Source: Microvelia longipes
Taxonomy: Eukaryota > Arthropoda > Insecta > Hemiptera > Veliidae
Assembly: GCA_018340805.1 (NCBI GenBank)
Contig: JACMZG010001908.1
Location: 20,512,263-20,576,262 of the forward strand
DNA: 64,000 bases
Direction: 5' to 3'
Positions within the stretch are counted from its first letter, which is position 1, and every line of letters begins with the position of its first letter. This document shows positions 50,025 through 63,396 of the stretch, piece by piece. Under the pieces are notes generated by a model, which was given only the letters and a program-made list of their open reading frames with translations, did no database searches and had not been told where the DNA came from. The position numbers and the translations under genes are program-made.

Positions 50025-53000
50025 TTAAAATGTAACCATGGTTGCACTATCGTCAGTAGTAACCATATCATCCCAGAGAACTTCAACCATTTGTACACTC
50101 CCATCTTCTGCAACTGAAAGTACTTGTTTAGTTGTCTCATTACCATCGGCCATTTGAACATAAAGAGTACCATCTTCGGCTTGTTCAACTTTTTGAACAA
50201 TGATTCCATTTTCATCAACCATGCATATTGTATTAGTGCCATCTTCAGCTTCAACAGCTTGAAGTGTAACCTGTTTCCCACCAGCTACCATTTCAATTCC
50301 TGTATTACCTTCTGTGTTGACTGTTGATATATCTACAAATTGCTCCTCTGCTTGGTTGTTTAATTGCTGTATTTGACTATTTATTATACTAACAGTTTGA
50401 GGTTGTTGTATTATAGTTTCTGGTTCTTTTTTCACTTCAAGAGTGGCTATATCTTGTAATAGTTGTCTTGAATTTTCTTCTGGTTCTTGTCCATTGACTT
50501 TTTCCTCGTGATTAATAACAACGGGATTTGCAGGTATCGACTCAATAGATGTGGGTTGAAGTTTTGGTTCTTCTTTCTTATTATTAACAACACTATTTGT
50601 AACAGGTGCAGAAGGTTCTTCAGAAGTTGACGAAGCAGGTGTAGTAAATTTGCATTTATTACACTGCAACCAGCTACAATCCTTACCTTCCTTTGACATT
50701 ATCTCTTTTAATTCTTCATTAGATTCTTCCATAAATTTTCTTTTTCTAGCCTAAAAACAACACATTTATTAACAACGAGTGAATTATTAAATATATGCAT
50801 ACCACTGGAACAAACAAATAAAAAATACTAATTTATTGAATAGTAATATGTTTAAGGGCAGATGTTCAAGGAGAAAGTATGTTCTACACTTAAAGATATC
50901 ACTGTATTTGCTCTGGTAAATAAAATAACAGTCTTTACATAACTAGTCAGAATAACTGGTGACAAAGTGCTACTACTATGACAAGATATGCTGACTAGTT
51001 ATGCAAAGAAATGGGTTTTAACTAGAAAGAAGGGCAATGGAACAGATGAAGCCAACTTCACTCTTTTCTTTCCAGTAAAATAAATACTAGCACGGTCTGA
51101 GGACAGATACCACTTATGCAGAATCTATGATGCAAAACACAATCGTTTGGGCATCACTTCTTTTACTTCATAAACACAAGAAGCACCACCTCCAAACATA
51201 AGACAAATAAATATAAACCTAATAATAATAAAAAAAAATAAATAAAATAAAATAGAAACCTACATAAAATGATGTAGTAGAATCAGTCTTTGAGCCAGAA
51301 TCTGAAAACAAGTCAGGAAGGTATAATTTAGACAATTATTACAACTTCTGCCAGGTTTAAGGATCTTTTTTTTCACCACACTCAATTTTACAATCACTAA
51401 AATTGCTAAGTAAAAGAGTCAAATTAACTAGTATAAAATGATTAAAAATATTCATGAATGCAATCTAACAATGTAAAGATTAAGTTCATTGGTAAAACCT
51501 AACCTTGTTTAAAAAATTCTTTAGTAAAATCTTAAAATTTTAATTCAATTTAGTTAAGATTTTTAAGAGCACAATAAAGGAAACCATACATAATTATTTT
51601 GATTATTATAATGGTTTCGTAATACACAATGAACTTGTAAAAACTTGTAAACCTTGCACACAGTAAAACCTCTTTTTTAACTTCTTAACCTAATTGATTA
51701 GCTGATAAATGCTTAGCAATCATATTACATTTTTCATAACACTAAAAAATAGTTACAATGAATATTTTCTAAAACTAAATTTATCTTCTGTCACACCCAA
51801 TTATAGTCAAACCAAGCGATTAACAAACCTTTTGCAGAGGATTTAGACTGGGGAGGAGCTGCAGAGGGAGGAGGATTAGTCCTCGTGTTGACCAATTCTC
51901 CATCTTCCATATCATACTTTCTTTTCTAAATACCTTAAAACAATAGACCTAAGAGAACCCAACTTCTTTTTCAAGCCTATCTAGTGAATTAATCATAGTG
52001 GCACAGCCTCTACAGATCACATCTTCTTCAGATATTATAACCATGTAACTGGAAATAAAACAAAGCGAATTAATATCATCACCAATAAAATAAATATGAA
52101 TATGTATTAATACATAGCAGTTACAATATCATACGTCAATTCACATTAAAAATATGTACTTTAAAAACAATAACACTAAAATTTTGTTGCTTCACTACCT
52201 CCTAGATGGAGGGAAAAGTATTGCACAAACAAAACTTAACAACTTCTATTTTCGACAAATGTTGACGTTTCAGCACATACAGATTCTAGAAAAAAAAAAA
52301 TGGTGTCTGTGTGAGTGTATGTGATGTGTATGGATTTGCACATTTCTTGTAAAAACACTAATGCTCAAACAGCATATCCACTTTTAATGAAAATCAAGTC
52401 CTATGAAATAAAAAACTGATTAGAAGTTGACCCCAAAATCTAATCAATTTTATCCAAGTCAGTGAACCAAAATGGCAATACTTTAAACTTAAAAAAATAT
52501 AAGGAATTACGAAAAATTATTTGTCAGATAAAAAGATTTTCTAATGATGATATGGAGTTTTTTGTAACAAGAAACAGGCATCTATCACATCCATGGCTAG
52601 GACAGTTTTTTAGATAATTATAAGAGTGGATGTGGACTTTTCTTGTTAACATGCTAGCTGAAACGAAAAAATTATATTTATGCTTCTATAATTTGTTAAG
52701 CCCATGGGTAGGCTCCATTCCAACATTTGTGACCCAGGATAGAGCTTTATTGAATAATCAGATAAAGAAGAAAAGTCAAGTCATTTTGGTAATTCACTAA
52801 CTCTAAGTTATAAGTTTTAATAAATACATTTTTTAGTTTTTCTTTAAACTCATAATTAGAACTAAAAACTTGATAAAAAAATAATATAATAAATCTTGAA
52901 AGGGGTTTTTTTAAAAAAAAAACTTATAATAAGAACTAAAAAGCTTTGTGTAATAGTCCAAGAGCCGCCCCTAAAAAAGTGACTCAATTTAATACTACTT

Positions 53001-54042
53001 CAAACCAAATTTTTCTGAAAATATACTTTAAATTATGAAGGAAAAACATAGTTGCCTATCCAGAGTGGAATAATATGATTGCGCATATTATTTTTTTTTA
53101 TAAAATTGCACTAATTTCAGTTATCTTGAAATAAGTGGTTCCCTGTGGGTTGTGTGCAAAACATGAAGAGAACATTTTTTAAAGGCGATGAAATGAGTGT
53201 TTGATCATTAAAATCGGATGACTATAACCGGCTCTTTCAAAAACACCAAAAATGGTTGATTTGTGCAAAGTCAGCAAATTTCTTGAAAAAAACATTGACT
53301 TTTTGTAATTTAACAAATGCCATAACTTTAGTGTTACTTATCCTATTTTGATGAAAAACACTCGTTTTACAGCAAATTTTATCAGCTTTAAAAAATGATC
53401 TCTTTATGTTATGCACACGACTTACAGGAAACCACTTGAAAACTGGAATTTGTGCGATTTTATAAAACTTTGAGCATGCATAATCATATGAAGGGCTCCC
53501 ATCTGGACAGGCAGACTATGTTTTTCCTTCATAATTAAAGGTATATTTTAAGAAAAATTTGGTTTGAAGTAGTAGAAAATCAGTCACATTTTTTAGGCCT
53601 GGCTCTTAGACTATAATATTTTTTAAAAATAGGAAAACTAACAGGATTAAAATTAGTTACAGGGAAGCATCATAAGTCTAAACTAATTCATTAAGGGTGC
53701 AAGTCAATCAAAATATATCCTTCCATCATTTCCCTCAAAGCTGATATCATTTGTTAAAGAACTTAATAATTAAATAAAATTATTTTCATTCTTTCAAACA
53801 CATTTCCAGTTTTGCTGATGCCGAGTAGAGCCAGGTTACTTCCTGTGCTCTTTTTGTAATTTATTCTTATAAACTTACTCATCACCAACAAGTTGTCCAA
53901 GTTTTTCAATAAGTCTAACTTTAGTAGTTTGAGTACGACATGTAGCTAATGTGTAATATCGTCCAACAACACCTACATCACAAACAAAACAGACAAGTCC
54001 TTCTGAACCTGTAGCTAAACCACTTTGTATCTGAGTAGCCAT
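50025..54042 (-). CDS. ZAD-domain nuclear protein without C2H2 fingers
   Basis: Coding exons: 53879-54042 (start ATG at 54042, just after a tttcag acceptor, so a 5' UTR exon lies upstream), 51829-52048, 51264-51301 and 50025-50750 (stop TAA). The N-terminus has a CFVC pair, then YYTLATC, and a second pair in VICRGCATM. This is the C-x2-C...C-x2-C layout of the ZAD, a zinc-binding dimerisation domain typical of insect DNA-binding proteins. The last exon adds a basic patch (ARKRK), a CNKC-containing segment and a long acidic, glutamine-rich tail ending WDDMVTTDDSATMVTF. No C2H2 fingers are visible. Exon 2 is broken twice: after LDRLEKEVG and after LRYLEKK, each apparently by one extra base. Outside these breaks the frame and exon phases agree. 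Length would be about 380 residues. The exact gene is not recognised. Confidence 0.75.
52290..52445 (+). repeat. Interspersed repeat, shared with 30540-30725
   Basis: It lies in intron 1 of the ZAD gene. It shares the ordered phrases gatttgcacatttcttgtaa, aagtcctatgaaa and aaaactgattaga with the 30.5-kb copy, and both follow an A-run. Divergence is considerable. Confidence 0.5.
52950..53615. mobile_element. TIR element related to the 11-12 kb element
   Basis: The ends TAATAGTCCAAGAGCCGCCC and (complement) ATAGTCTAAGAGCCAGGCCT begin long imperfect inverted repeats. These run for about 100 bp through agtgactc, ttcaaaccaaatttttctga and ttatgaaggaaaaacatag. The whole is about 665 bp in ZAD intron 1. 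Its interior resembles 11230-11955, including the phrases on pairs such as ccctgtggg...gtgcaaaacatga. No protein is encoded. Confidence 0.75.
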
Positions 54043-55868
54043 TCTGAAATGAGAAGAGTTAATAAATAAATTATTATACCCAAGCTAGATATGCTTGAAT
54101 AAATAAACTTCTAATTTATCAATAAATTGCAATTTATTGGTAATTGATAATAAAATCCAGGCACATTTGCTTTAAATGGGTAAGGGCTCAGTAATATTAT
54201 TTTACACTCTAACCTGATGAAAAATAACTTTAACGACTTTAATATTTTAACAACCTATAAGGTAAAATAAATAATGCACTAAAAACTGTCATAGTGATGG
54301 ATAAGACTCAAGACACAATAGAAACTCACTTCAAGTACTTTACATAGGTAACCACTTCTTATTAGGCTCTTGAAGAGGTAAAAACAGTAAGGATGGTATT
54401 ACACAACTGTTATATTCTGTACAGAAGGTTTAGGGGATTTTGGCAGCTCTTTACACTTACATTGGTTCTCACCAATGATTTACGGAGGGAACTAAAGAGC
54501 TCATCTAAAAGGGGTGAATGGCAGTCGAAACACTGTCCCAATGGTCAAATAGATATTCTATACCACTTTAGCTTAGAGTTTGAGGTTCAAACCTGTGATC
54601 TTGAATCTTATTTATCAATCTTGCCTGAAAGAGAAAAATTTTGTTTCTCAATGATTTGTATGTATTTCTGTCTCAAAGAGATAATCGTCGATAAGACATA
54701 TGCATAACCTCCTCTACACTAACTCATGGAGCTAATAATTAGCCGTAGCAGCCAACAATTTCTTCTTTTGACATCAGCTAGCGTAGAGACTGTCCAATAT
54801 ACCTGAATAGAGTCACTTGTGAATTCTATTCAACCCAAGGTTGAAACTCAAACTTCGAGAAATACTAAAAGTAGACTGGCATTCAACTTTGATTTTTGAG
54901 TTGAGCTTCATGTAATAAGCAATAGTGACAAACATTAACCTGAGTACCTTTTAGTGATAATAATATAAAAGGAATGAAATTGGTTTCCAAAGCTTAGCAC
55001 AGCCTCACTCTGAATTTAGCCATTCAATCCAAGATTTAAACGATTTATGGCAGCATCAAGTTTTATCAAACCATGACTAGACATGCCAGGTGCACTGCTC
55101 TACCTATCCCAGCATGAATTCATGTTGTGAGAGTGAGGCAGAGAATACTGATTCTTCAACCATTCCTTCATTAAAATTATAAAATTACAAAATAAAGACT
55201 GTTCAAAACACAATATACTTACTTTTAACAATTTAATAACTATTTAAAGCTAATGAGACGCCAAAATAACACAAAATTATCATTTTTATTTGACAAATTT
55301 CAATGAGCCGCTTCAAGGTTTCCCTTCATTCTTTAATTTTTATCGAACTATTACACCGAATAATTAACTAATTTTAAAGCTTGATTTACCTCTAATGGAC
55401 AAGAAACCAAAGTTTTATATTAATACAAATCAATAGTATTCAAAACGAAATAAATAAATAAATGTATCGGTAAAAAATAAATATATTTTAGACAACGCTG
55501 GACCAATAACCTTTCTTGACACTACCACGCTAACCTTTCATTCAGTTTATTTGCCACATTCCCGGGTGTAGATCGTCAATTTTTTTCTATTTAGTTTTTT
55601 ACTATTTTTTAATACATTTAAGTATCAATTATTAAGTACTGCATGTCAAATTACTTTATTAATGTGATGTTTCTTTTGTGTATGTTATATTAAAGTTTCT
55701 TTTGTAATTTAAAGTAAAACCAATCTACTTTTCGTTCATCTTTCTGCGTATCTCGTTTTAGGAATTGACAAGCAATGGATCCTTGAATCGTTCAGTTTTT
55801 TATTTTTAAATTCTTATTTATCGAAATTTTTATTTCTTTTGTCCTTGTGATTTTATAGTTGATTCATA
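54043..55868. promoter_or_regulatory. Divergent promoter region of the ZAD and PTP genes
   Basis: The ZAD gene runs left and the phosphatase runs right from this interval. The acceptor at 54043 shows that the ZAD gene has an upstream non-coding exon. A donor-like gag-gtaaat on the minus strand near 55390 could end it. The acceptor-like ttttatag just before 55861 hints that the phosphatase may also have a non-coding first exon. Start sites are therefore probably near 55.4-55.7 kb. I see no clear TATA or Inr pair. The open frame at 54393-54707 (+) has no recognised motif. Confidence 0.4.
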
Positions 55869-58800
55869 ATGAATTCGGATTCAGAAGAAATAAGCGACAT
55901 TAAAACTGAATTCAATGAAATAGATAGCAGGAAAGGGTGGACCAAATTATACATGGTAAAATGATTCATTTCTTCTTAATTGGGTTTTTTGGGTGCACGT
56001 ACGTACTTCACACCACTTGAAAAATAATCAGATGGTCGCTACATTAGGAAATCATTCTGAACAATTTTCATATTATTTCCTGGAGTCACCTTGGTTACTC
56101 CAAACTTTTCTTTTACATTTGAATCAATAAATGTCCAAGATATTATGTACAAATAATATTGCCAAATAAAATTGAAGCTGTCATTGTTTAAATTTCAGTG
56201 GGATAGATGCTACTTGTATTTGTCAAATCCTGCACGGATGTGATAAAAGTTTAGTCCGCTGGGGTTGATATAAGTGTATAACGTATTTGAAGTATAAATC
56301 CCATTATCTTTCCTGTAATTCAAGGAGAGTTGAGTCAAGGGAGCTCCCCTTAAAGGAAATTTTGATTCAAAGAGATAGTTGTAAGGTTGGCAATACCAAT
56401 GGCAGGAAAACTAAAGGGTGATCAAAAAAATTGTATCGTAGGATTAGTGTAGGAGGATCTTGAACCCTGAATTATCAAAAATGGGAAGTGAAATACCTTC
56501 CTTCTTTCAGTAATCTTAAGTGAATTACGATTCAATCCCTGATCTATTCACACTTTTTAACTAAACACCTTTCAAGTGTTAATTTTCTTAATTTATTGCC
56601 GAATTGAATGTATTTTTTTATGTTTTCATGCTCCCGCCTCAATCTTTTATTAATTTTATTATAAAAAATAAAAATACAAAAGAGTTAAAAATACAAAATT
56701 ATTGTTTGGAAATTCGAATGTAATTTTATTCATCTTTTGTATAAGTCTGTTAGAGTTAGAAAACTTAAAATTTATCTATTTTAATGATAAAGATTAAAAT
56801 TATATCTTAAGTCTCTTAGATAATATAATATACCTAACTATTAAAGATAAGTCTTATAAGCACATAAACAGTTCAAATCTGATATGTTGTTATGATAATT
56901 TGATTTTGAAGTAACGGTTTCTACTGTGGAACTTCATGTTTTATTTGTTTAAGATTTTTTAAAAAATTTATTTAGTGATTATAACTCTTACTTTTTTCTG
57001 TCGTATAATGCTCTAACATATGTTATCAAAGTTTCCCTTATGATGTATTTACAGGACATACGCACTGATAGTTTAAAGAATGATTTTACTACTCAAGCTG
57101 CTACAAAGAACAATAATAAGAACCTTAACAGATACAGGGATGTCAATCCTTATGATCATAGTAGAATAATACTAGAAAAAGGACAAGTTGATTACATTAA
57201 TGCTAATTTGGTCAAAGTAAGTTATAAAACTGATAATACCATTTTTATATATTTTAGCAAATTTTCAAAGAAAATATGAATCAATGAGGTTGGGTTCATG
57301 GGGAGAGAAATGGGGAAAGTATTTTTAGTATCACGCTTGATTTTTCCAAGAAAACTTTGTTATTTGAGGAAGTTATGTAAGATTTAATACAATTAAAATC
57401 AAACATTAGTTCATTTCAAAGTCTGTTTTTAGATTTTATTTTTAGAAAAAATATTTAAACATGTTAAGAAAACTGGAAAATCAATATTTTCAAGCAAATA
57501 TAATTACATATTTTAAGTATTAGAGTTAATATAGCTTTATTGACTTGAACACCTTATGAATAATTTCAATAATCTAGATCAACAACAATTTAGTGATTGT
57601 TTGCTGACAGATTCTGTTTCGATTGTTAATTTGGTTAATAACTATGCAAGCTGTGTATTAGAGAAGTAAAAATTAACATGCTAATTTATTTAAATTTTAA
57701 AAATATTATGCCATCAAGTATTTTAATACTTTTTCTTTTGTCTCTGGCACAGAAGTTTCAGTGTTAAACATTATTGCTGAGCAGTATTGAGCAACTTTGC
57801 TTTATACAATTCTAACCAAATTTGTGGTTACTTTCTCTTTAAAAAGGATATTATTTGTAAAACAATAGTTGTATTTGTTTGGATATTAATAAAGGAATGA
57901 TATAAGTATTTACAGTCTAGTGTTTAGTTTAAAAATCCCTAAGGTCATAAGCATTTTGGGGATTGACCAATCAGAGAAGCCGCTGCCAACCCCTCACTTG
58001 AAAAAGAACCTCATTGTAGGCAAATAACCTTCTTCCCGGAAATCGTTTACTTTTTTGTGGTTTTTCTTTTGTTGACTTCGTTTTGAAAACTACTTTCAGA
58101 TTAATCATAAAAATTATATAAAATAATAACTACTCAAAAGAAATGTAAAAAACATTGCCAATTAAATACTGGTAATATAACCTGATTTGTTTACATAGTT
58201 TTTTCCTGCTCTCTTTTTGCAGGAATTTTTTTTCTTTAGAATCTGCAGTGCCTAAACTGATCTGCCAAGATTTTTAAAGTAGTCGATAGACTGTAGTAGT
58301 AATGTATTATGTTCTTATTGTCATTTTTGATATCAAATCCAGCAATTTTTTACCCTTATTGTATAGTTTATGTATAAACAATAACGATTTGAAGAAAAAT
58401 TGCTTCTTTTACGTGTTGTGATTATTAAATGTAGGTATGCATTGGGCAATATGAGAAGTGAAAGTATGTTTATCAGTGAATTTTTTTAAAGGAAATTTGC
58501 TAAAAGGAAAATAATTCATGTTTTCATTTTATCTAAATGAGGTTAGGGAAGCTAGGGGCTTTGCTATACATCCTCTTAGCTAAACAGCAATGCTTGATGG
58601 GATCAGGTTCTTTGCCACCATACATCTGGTCTGCTAATAGTGTTTTAAGCTAAATAAGAGTTAGTAACTCCCAAATAACTTATCAATTTTCTAGAAGTTA
58701 ACCAGGAGTTCTCTCTCTACAATCTAAAATGCAATACAAGTCTAGTTAGCTGTAGTATTTATGCTATTGCCAGCAGTGAATTATTTAAAACTTTATTTTT

Positions 58801-60544
58801 TAATTGTTTACTCAAATCTTCCTAGTTCCCAGGTTTTGCTCAGCATATTGCTTGTTACATTCCTAGGTGTCTCTTACATAATTATATTGTGTCTTCAATG
58901 ACTGTTTGCTTCTTATTATTTACAGATTGAAAAAGCGAAACGTCATTATATTTTGACTCAAGGGCCATTAAAAAGTACATGTGGACATTTTTGGTTAATG
59001 ATTTGGGAACAAAAATGTAAAGCTATTATAATGTTAAATAGAATTATTGAAAAGAATCAGGTAAATTGTTTTAAATATTTATTCAATTAATATTAATGGG
59101 GCTGTTAACTGCTCCAAACATAATTCTTTGGATTCTTCCCCTACTTTATTACAAAGTTTACACTATTGCCACTATTTTAATGCTCAGTTGGTGTTTCCCT
59201 TTATAGGTTTTAGCCCACTTTTTTTTTTAAATAAATAAAAAATGAGTTATTAGTTGATATTGAAAATTGAGTAACTGCTTAAGTCATAAGCAGAACCTTA
59301 AGCAAGAATGGATTGTTAAGCATGTAAAAACGCATTCCAAAGAAAATTCACCCGACATGCGGACCACCACGCCTGAATTATTTTATAGTTATCACTTATA
59401 TAATGTAAAGAAAACGCTAATTAAAAACACAAGCTTGTGGTTGACCAGAAAATTGTGTTATTGATCATAAAATGACATTATAATTATATCACAATTTGTC
59501 ACTCTTAAACTTAGAAATTATGACATGTGTAAACAATTTAATAAATATTTCAGTTTTGTGTAGGTTTAGTTTATTCAGGATACAGCTATTGTCAATCTTT
59601 ATTTAATATATTTTGTCCATTTTTAGGAGAAATGCCACTTTGTGGCTATTGGTCCAAACCGGAGGAGACAACGTTTTAGTTCTAAATGATGTTGGCCTTA
59701 AAGTTGAACACATTAGTGAAAAAGAAGCGTCTTACTTCACTACTAGAATATTAAGGTACACATGCCTGTTTTACTATGGAAAAGTGACGTATACTATGGC
59801 TGTGTCGAAACAATTTATGGTTTGAGCTACACTATTGAAAAATTGTTGTAGTCTAGATTACTCTAAAAGTTCTTATTATTAAGTTACATTCAAGTTTTTT
59901 AAAAATTATATCTTTATCTTAGGTTTTTGTGTCTACATGTAAAATGTCTGAGGAAATTGATATTTATATTAAAGTAATACATTTCTTTAATCAGGATTAG
60001 TTTAACAAGATTATTCTTATAAGGGGCTTCTTTATACTTCTATTCATAATTGTAAAAAATGGCTCATCAACAATTTACATCTGCCAAGAATTTTATGTGC
60101 TAGTTATAAAAATAAATAACATGTATTCTTCAGTCAATTTTAGAGTATATTTATACCTTTCTAACCTTCTTTGAATTTCAACCCTAAAAGATTACCAGAA
60201 TATTGACATACATACATCATGCAATACAAGAGTAACAGTATGGAGCTTTGAAGTGGCTGTTAATATAATATTTTATACCTTAGTACTTGATTATAGAACC
60301 TTTACTGCCTGTATTTAACCATTTTTTATTTACATTAAACTTTTCCCTACTTTCAGTGAATATTCGTTAAAAAATTTGTTTTTTAGGAGTACATAATAAA
60401 TAATTTAGATAAATATATACATTTTTGGACTTGAAAGAAAGCTCTCTCTCGTACATATTTATTTTATCTTATATATATATCAGTAACAACAAAACTATAA
60501 TGACTAAGATAAAAAGTAAAGAAAAATATGTTATACTATATATA

Positions 60545-60618
<74 letters not shown>

Positions 60619-63396
60619 TATTTATTTATTTATATATATATATTATTTATATATGATAAAATGATAATTTTTGTTGGTTTTTCAGGGTGACTGATTTAGA
60701 CACAGGTGAATGTAGGGATGTTCTACAGTATCACTACACAACATGGCCGGATTTTGGTGTTCCTCAGAGTCCTAAACATTTTTTAAGATTCTTAGGAGTT
60801 GTGCGTGCTTCTGGAGCTTTGTCAGACAGAGAGTGCCCTCCTGTAATTCACTGTTCAGCTGGTATTGGCAGATCAGGAACTTTCATTTTAGTCGATTCAT
60901 CTCTTGTTCTTGTAAGATCAAAATTAATTTGATATTGTCTATCTCTTTGATATTTTTTAATTTTTTTTATCTAATGAATTTAAGCAATATATTATCATAT
61001 CTGCTGTTCTAGTGTCAAATGTTAACAAATATTACCAGGTAAGATAAGAACAAGCCTAATGCTGCCTAGAAGGTGGTTAGTGGACTTATATAAAGCACTA
61101 TTTGATGTATTAGTGGAGTTTTACTGAGTTTCAGGGTTAGGTCCCATAGTTTGTATAAATATTGAATCATTAGCAGAAAATGTGTTATTGATTCTTATTC
61201 CCTTATTTCTCCTTGAAAATGTTTTCTACAGTTTTATTACTATTCAGGTTAAGTATATTCAACTTAACAGGCATTACTCTTTTATGGAAAAAAAAATAAA
61301 GTGTCCTATCCTTTTTTGAAACTTACAGCTTTATTATCAATTATTTATTTAAAAAAACCTTAATAAGTTTTTAATAGCTTTGTTTTCTTATGCATCATTT
61401 GCATGCCTGAAGTTAATTAAATACGGTTTTACCTTACTAAAGAAATAATCGTTTTGAAAAGTACTTCAATTTATTTTATCTTATAAGAAACTGTTTATTC
61501 ATTCTAAAAATTTATATGTATCAGGTAAAAAATAAAATTGTATTTTAAACATTCGTTGCTTCTACCACCAAGGTTTTCAAATTATCATAGAAGTGTAAAT
61601 TACTTTTTTTCAAACTGCAATTTTTTACTTTTGAAAATTTGTGTGAGATTTAATCATTTTCAGTATTTTATATTAAAGATTTAATCCAATAATTTACAAT
61701 ATAAATATTAATAAAATAAATTAGTTTTCTTAAATATGATTCATTGCTTGTTAATATGATGAGTGCAGATGAAAGAGTACGGAGTGAATAGTGTTAAAGT
61801 TCGTGACTTGGTTATGGAAATGAGGAAATTCAGAATGGGCTTGATTCAGACTCCAGATCAACTCAGGTTTTCTTACCAAGCTATAATTAAAGGAGCTTCT
61901 GATCATTCATGGGAAACCAACAGTCAGGTAAAATTAACTGTTCTATTAGTTCTTTAAAGAGATAATTTTTTGGTAAAAAACCATTTACTGTATATATAGG
62001 CTTCCCTGATTATTGTCATTAAGGTTTAGGTGTTGCCTTGGTGACTGTATCATTGTAGACAATGGAATGTGGTTTGCTTCCTTTTAGGGAAGCATTTTCA
62101 GGGAGGAAAGACATCATGTTTGAAAACACAATGCTCTGCTAAAGTGAAACAAAATGGTTTTAGTTTTGTACTGTTTGGTTAATCAGATTCATCATCTACA
62201 GTTGTGGGGTTGCCATTGGAAGACCTAAACCATCAATAAAAACATTTTTTGTTATTACTATGAAGCTTTATAATATTATTTTGCATTACTATAAATTCTT
62301 ATATTTGTTTGAACATTAATGGTGAGACAATTTTCTTTTACAAGTGTCTAATTTATTTGGTTTCGTATCGATCTTGTTAACATCAATGTTCTAAAACACA
62401 GTAACTCACGAGTTATCCACATTTTACAATAAGGATAAAAATTATTAGTTGCATTTTACAGAACTATAGTAAGCAATCTATTCTATTGGTTTTCGATGCA
62501 CGGATTGCAGGAAATCCCTTGGTTCTGATTGGTTTTCTCCAATTATTCATGGTGGAATGCATTGCTACCAACAATGTCAAAATGAATTACCCTAATTGAG
62601 GGGATGTCATAGATATAAACTTTACAAGGTGTTCCTTTTTGCTTATGAAGTTAAGCCTTACTAATAATTTATTTTATATAATAAATAAAACACTATATTT
62701 TTTTAAATTTGTTTTTTTTTAATACCAATTTTAATTATTTGTTTATTTATTTTTTAATTTATAGTGTTTTATTTATTATATAAAATGTGCAAATGACCCA
62801 AAATCTTGGTCGAAACAACAAACTTTGAACGCTGAATAACTAATTCAGTGTTGCTCAGTTTAGAACTTGGAAACTTTTTGTCTGTAAAAAGGTGTTGGGA
62901 ATCCTTTAGCTTTTTTGACTCAAATATGGGGCTGGTTGTAGTGTTTAAAATACTTGAATAACCATATATTTATACTTAGCTTCAGTTTGTATACATGTAT
63001 GATTTGTGGTAAATACACTTAAATAACATTTTAAGCATAAATCCCTTCTTTTCACAGGATTTTATTGTATAAGAGGAAGTGTAGTATTGTAGTCTTGGAA
63101 ACCTGAGTATTTATAGAAAAAGTCATTACTAATTCTAGTTGATGTTTTGACAATATACTATCAAGTGTACCTTGTTCTATTAATCTATTTGACATAAGGG
63201 ACTCAAAAATAAATACCTCCCTTTTTTATTCTTGCTCGCTAATTATTTTTTTGGGTGATTTGGTTCTATTTGACTGTAGGAGGAGTCGGAAGAAGATGTT
63301 GTGGAAGAAGCTGATAGTGATAGCAGTGCAGTGGATAGTGTCTGTTCCAGTGAGGATGTGTCAGACAGTGATAGTGAGGCACCTCTTCCTCCCTAG
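55869..63396 (+). CDS. Ptp61F: Non-receptor tyrosine phosphatase, PTPN1/PTP61F type
   Basis: It removes phosphate from phosphotyrosine; the fly relative acts on JAK/STAT and insulin signalling. Exons: 55869-55955, 57055-57216, 58926-59060, 59627-59755, 60686-60911, 61769-61927 and 63280-63396, about 337 residues. Landmarks in order: [14 protein letters not shown] (pTyr loop region), [27 protein letters not shown], the WPD loop [10 protein letters not shown] (about residue 191), the catalytic [11 protein letters not shown] with the cysteine codon at 60852-60854, and the Q-loop TPDQLRFSY. All key residues are present. The last exon gives an acidic serine-rich tail ending at TAG 63394-63396. Oddities: exon 4 has two frame breaks, after EKCH and before the [13 protein letters not shown] segment. 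A strong donor at 63508 suggests the real tail may continue, as family tails are proline-rich. Confidence 0.92.
57911..58295. mobile_element. MITE with CAGTCTATCG ends, intronic copy
   Basis: TA-CAGTCTAGTGTTTAG at the left and CGATAGACTG-TA at the right, about 385 bp, in intron 2 of the phosphatase. It aligns by eye along its length with 45118-45518 in the same orientation (ggtcataagcattttgggga, gattgaccaatcagagaagc, cctgatttgtttacatagtt). Confidence 0.85.
60537..60655. repeat. (TA)n microsatellite
   Basis: About 120 bp of TA dinucleotides with a short ttatt interruption, in phosphatase intron 4, about 30 bp before the exon 5 acceptor. The open frame 60425-60664 is this repeat. Confidence 0.95.

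Noticed and set aside
49997..50327. Open frames on both strands over the ZAD last exon
   Set aside because: They are shadows of the 235-codon coding frame on the minus strand.
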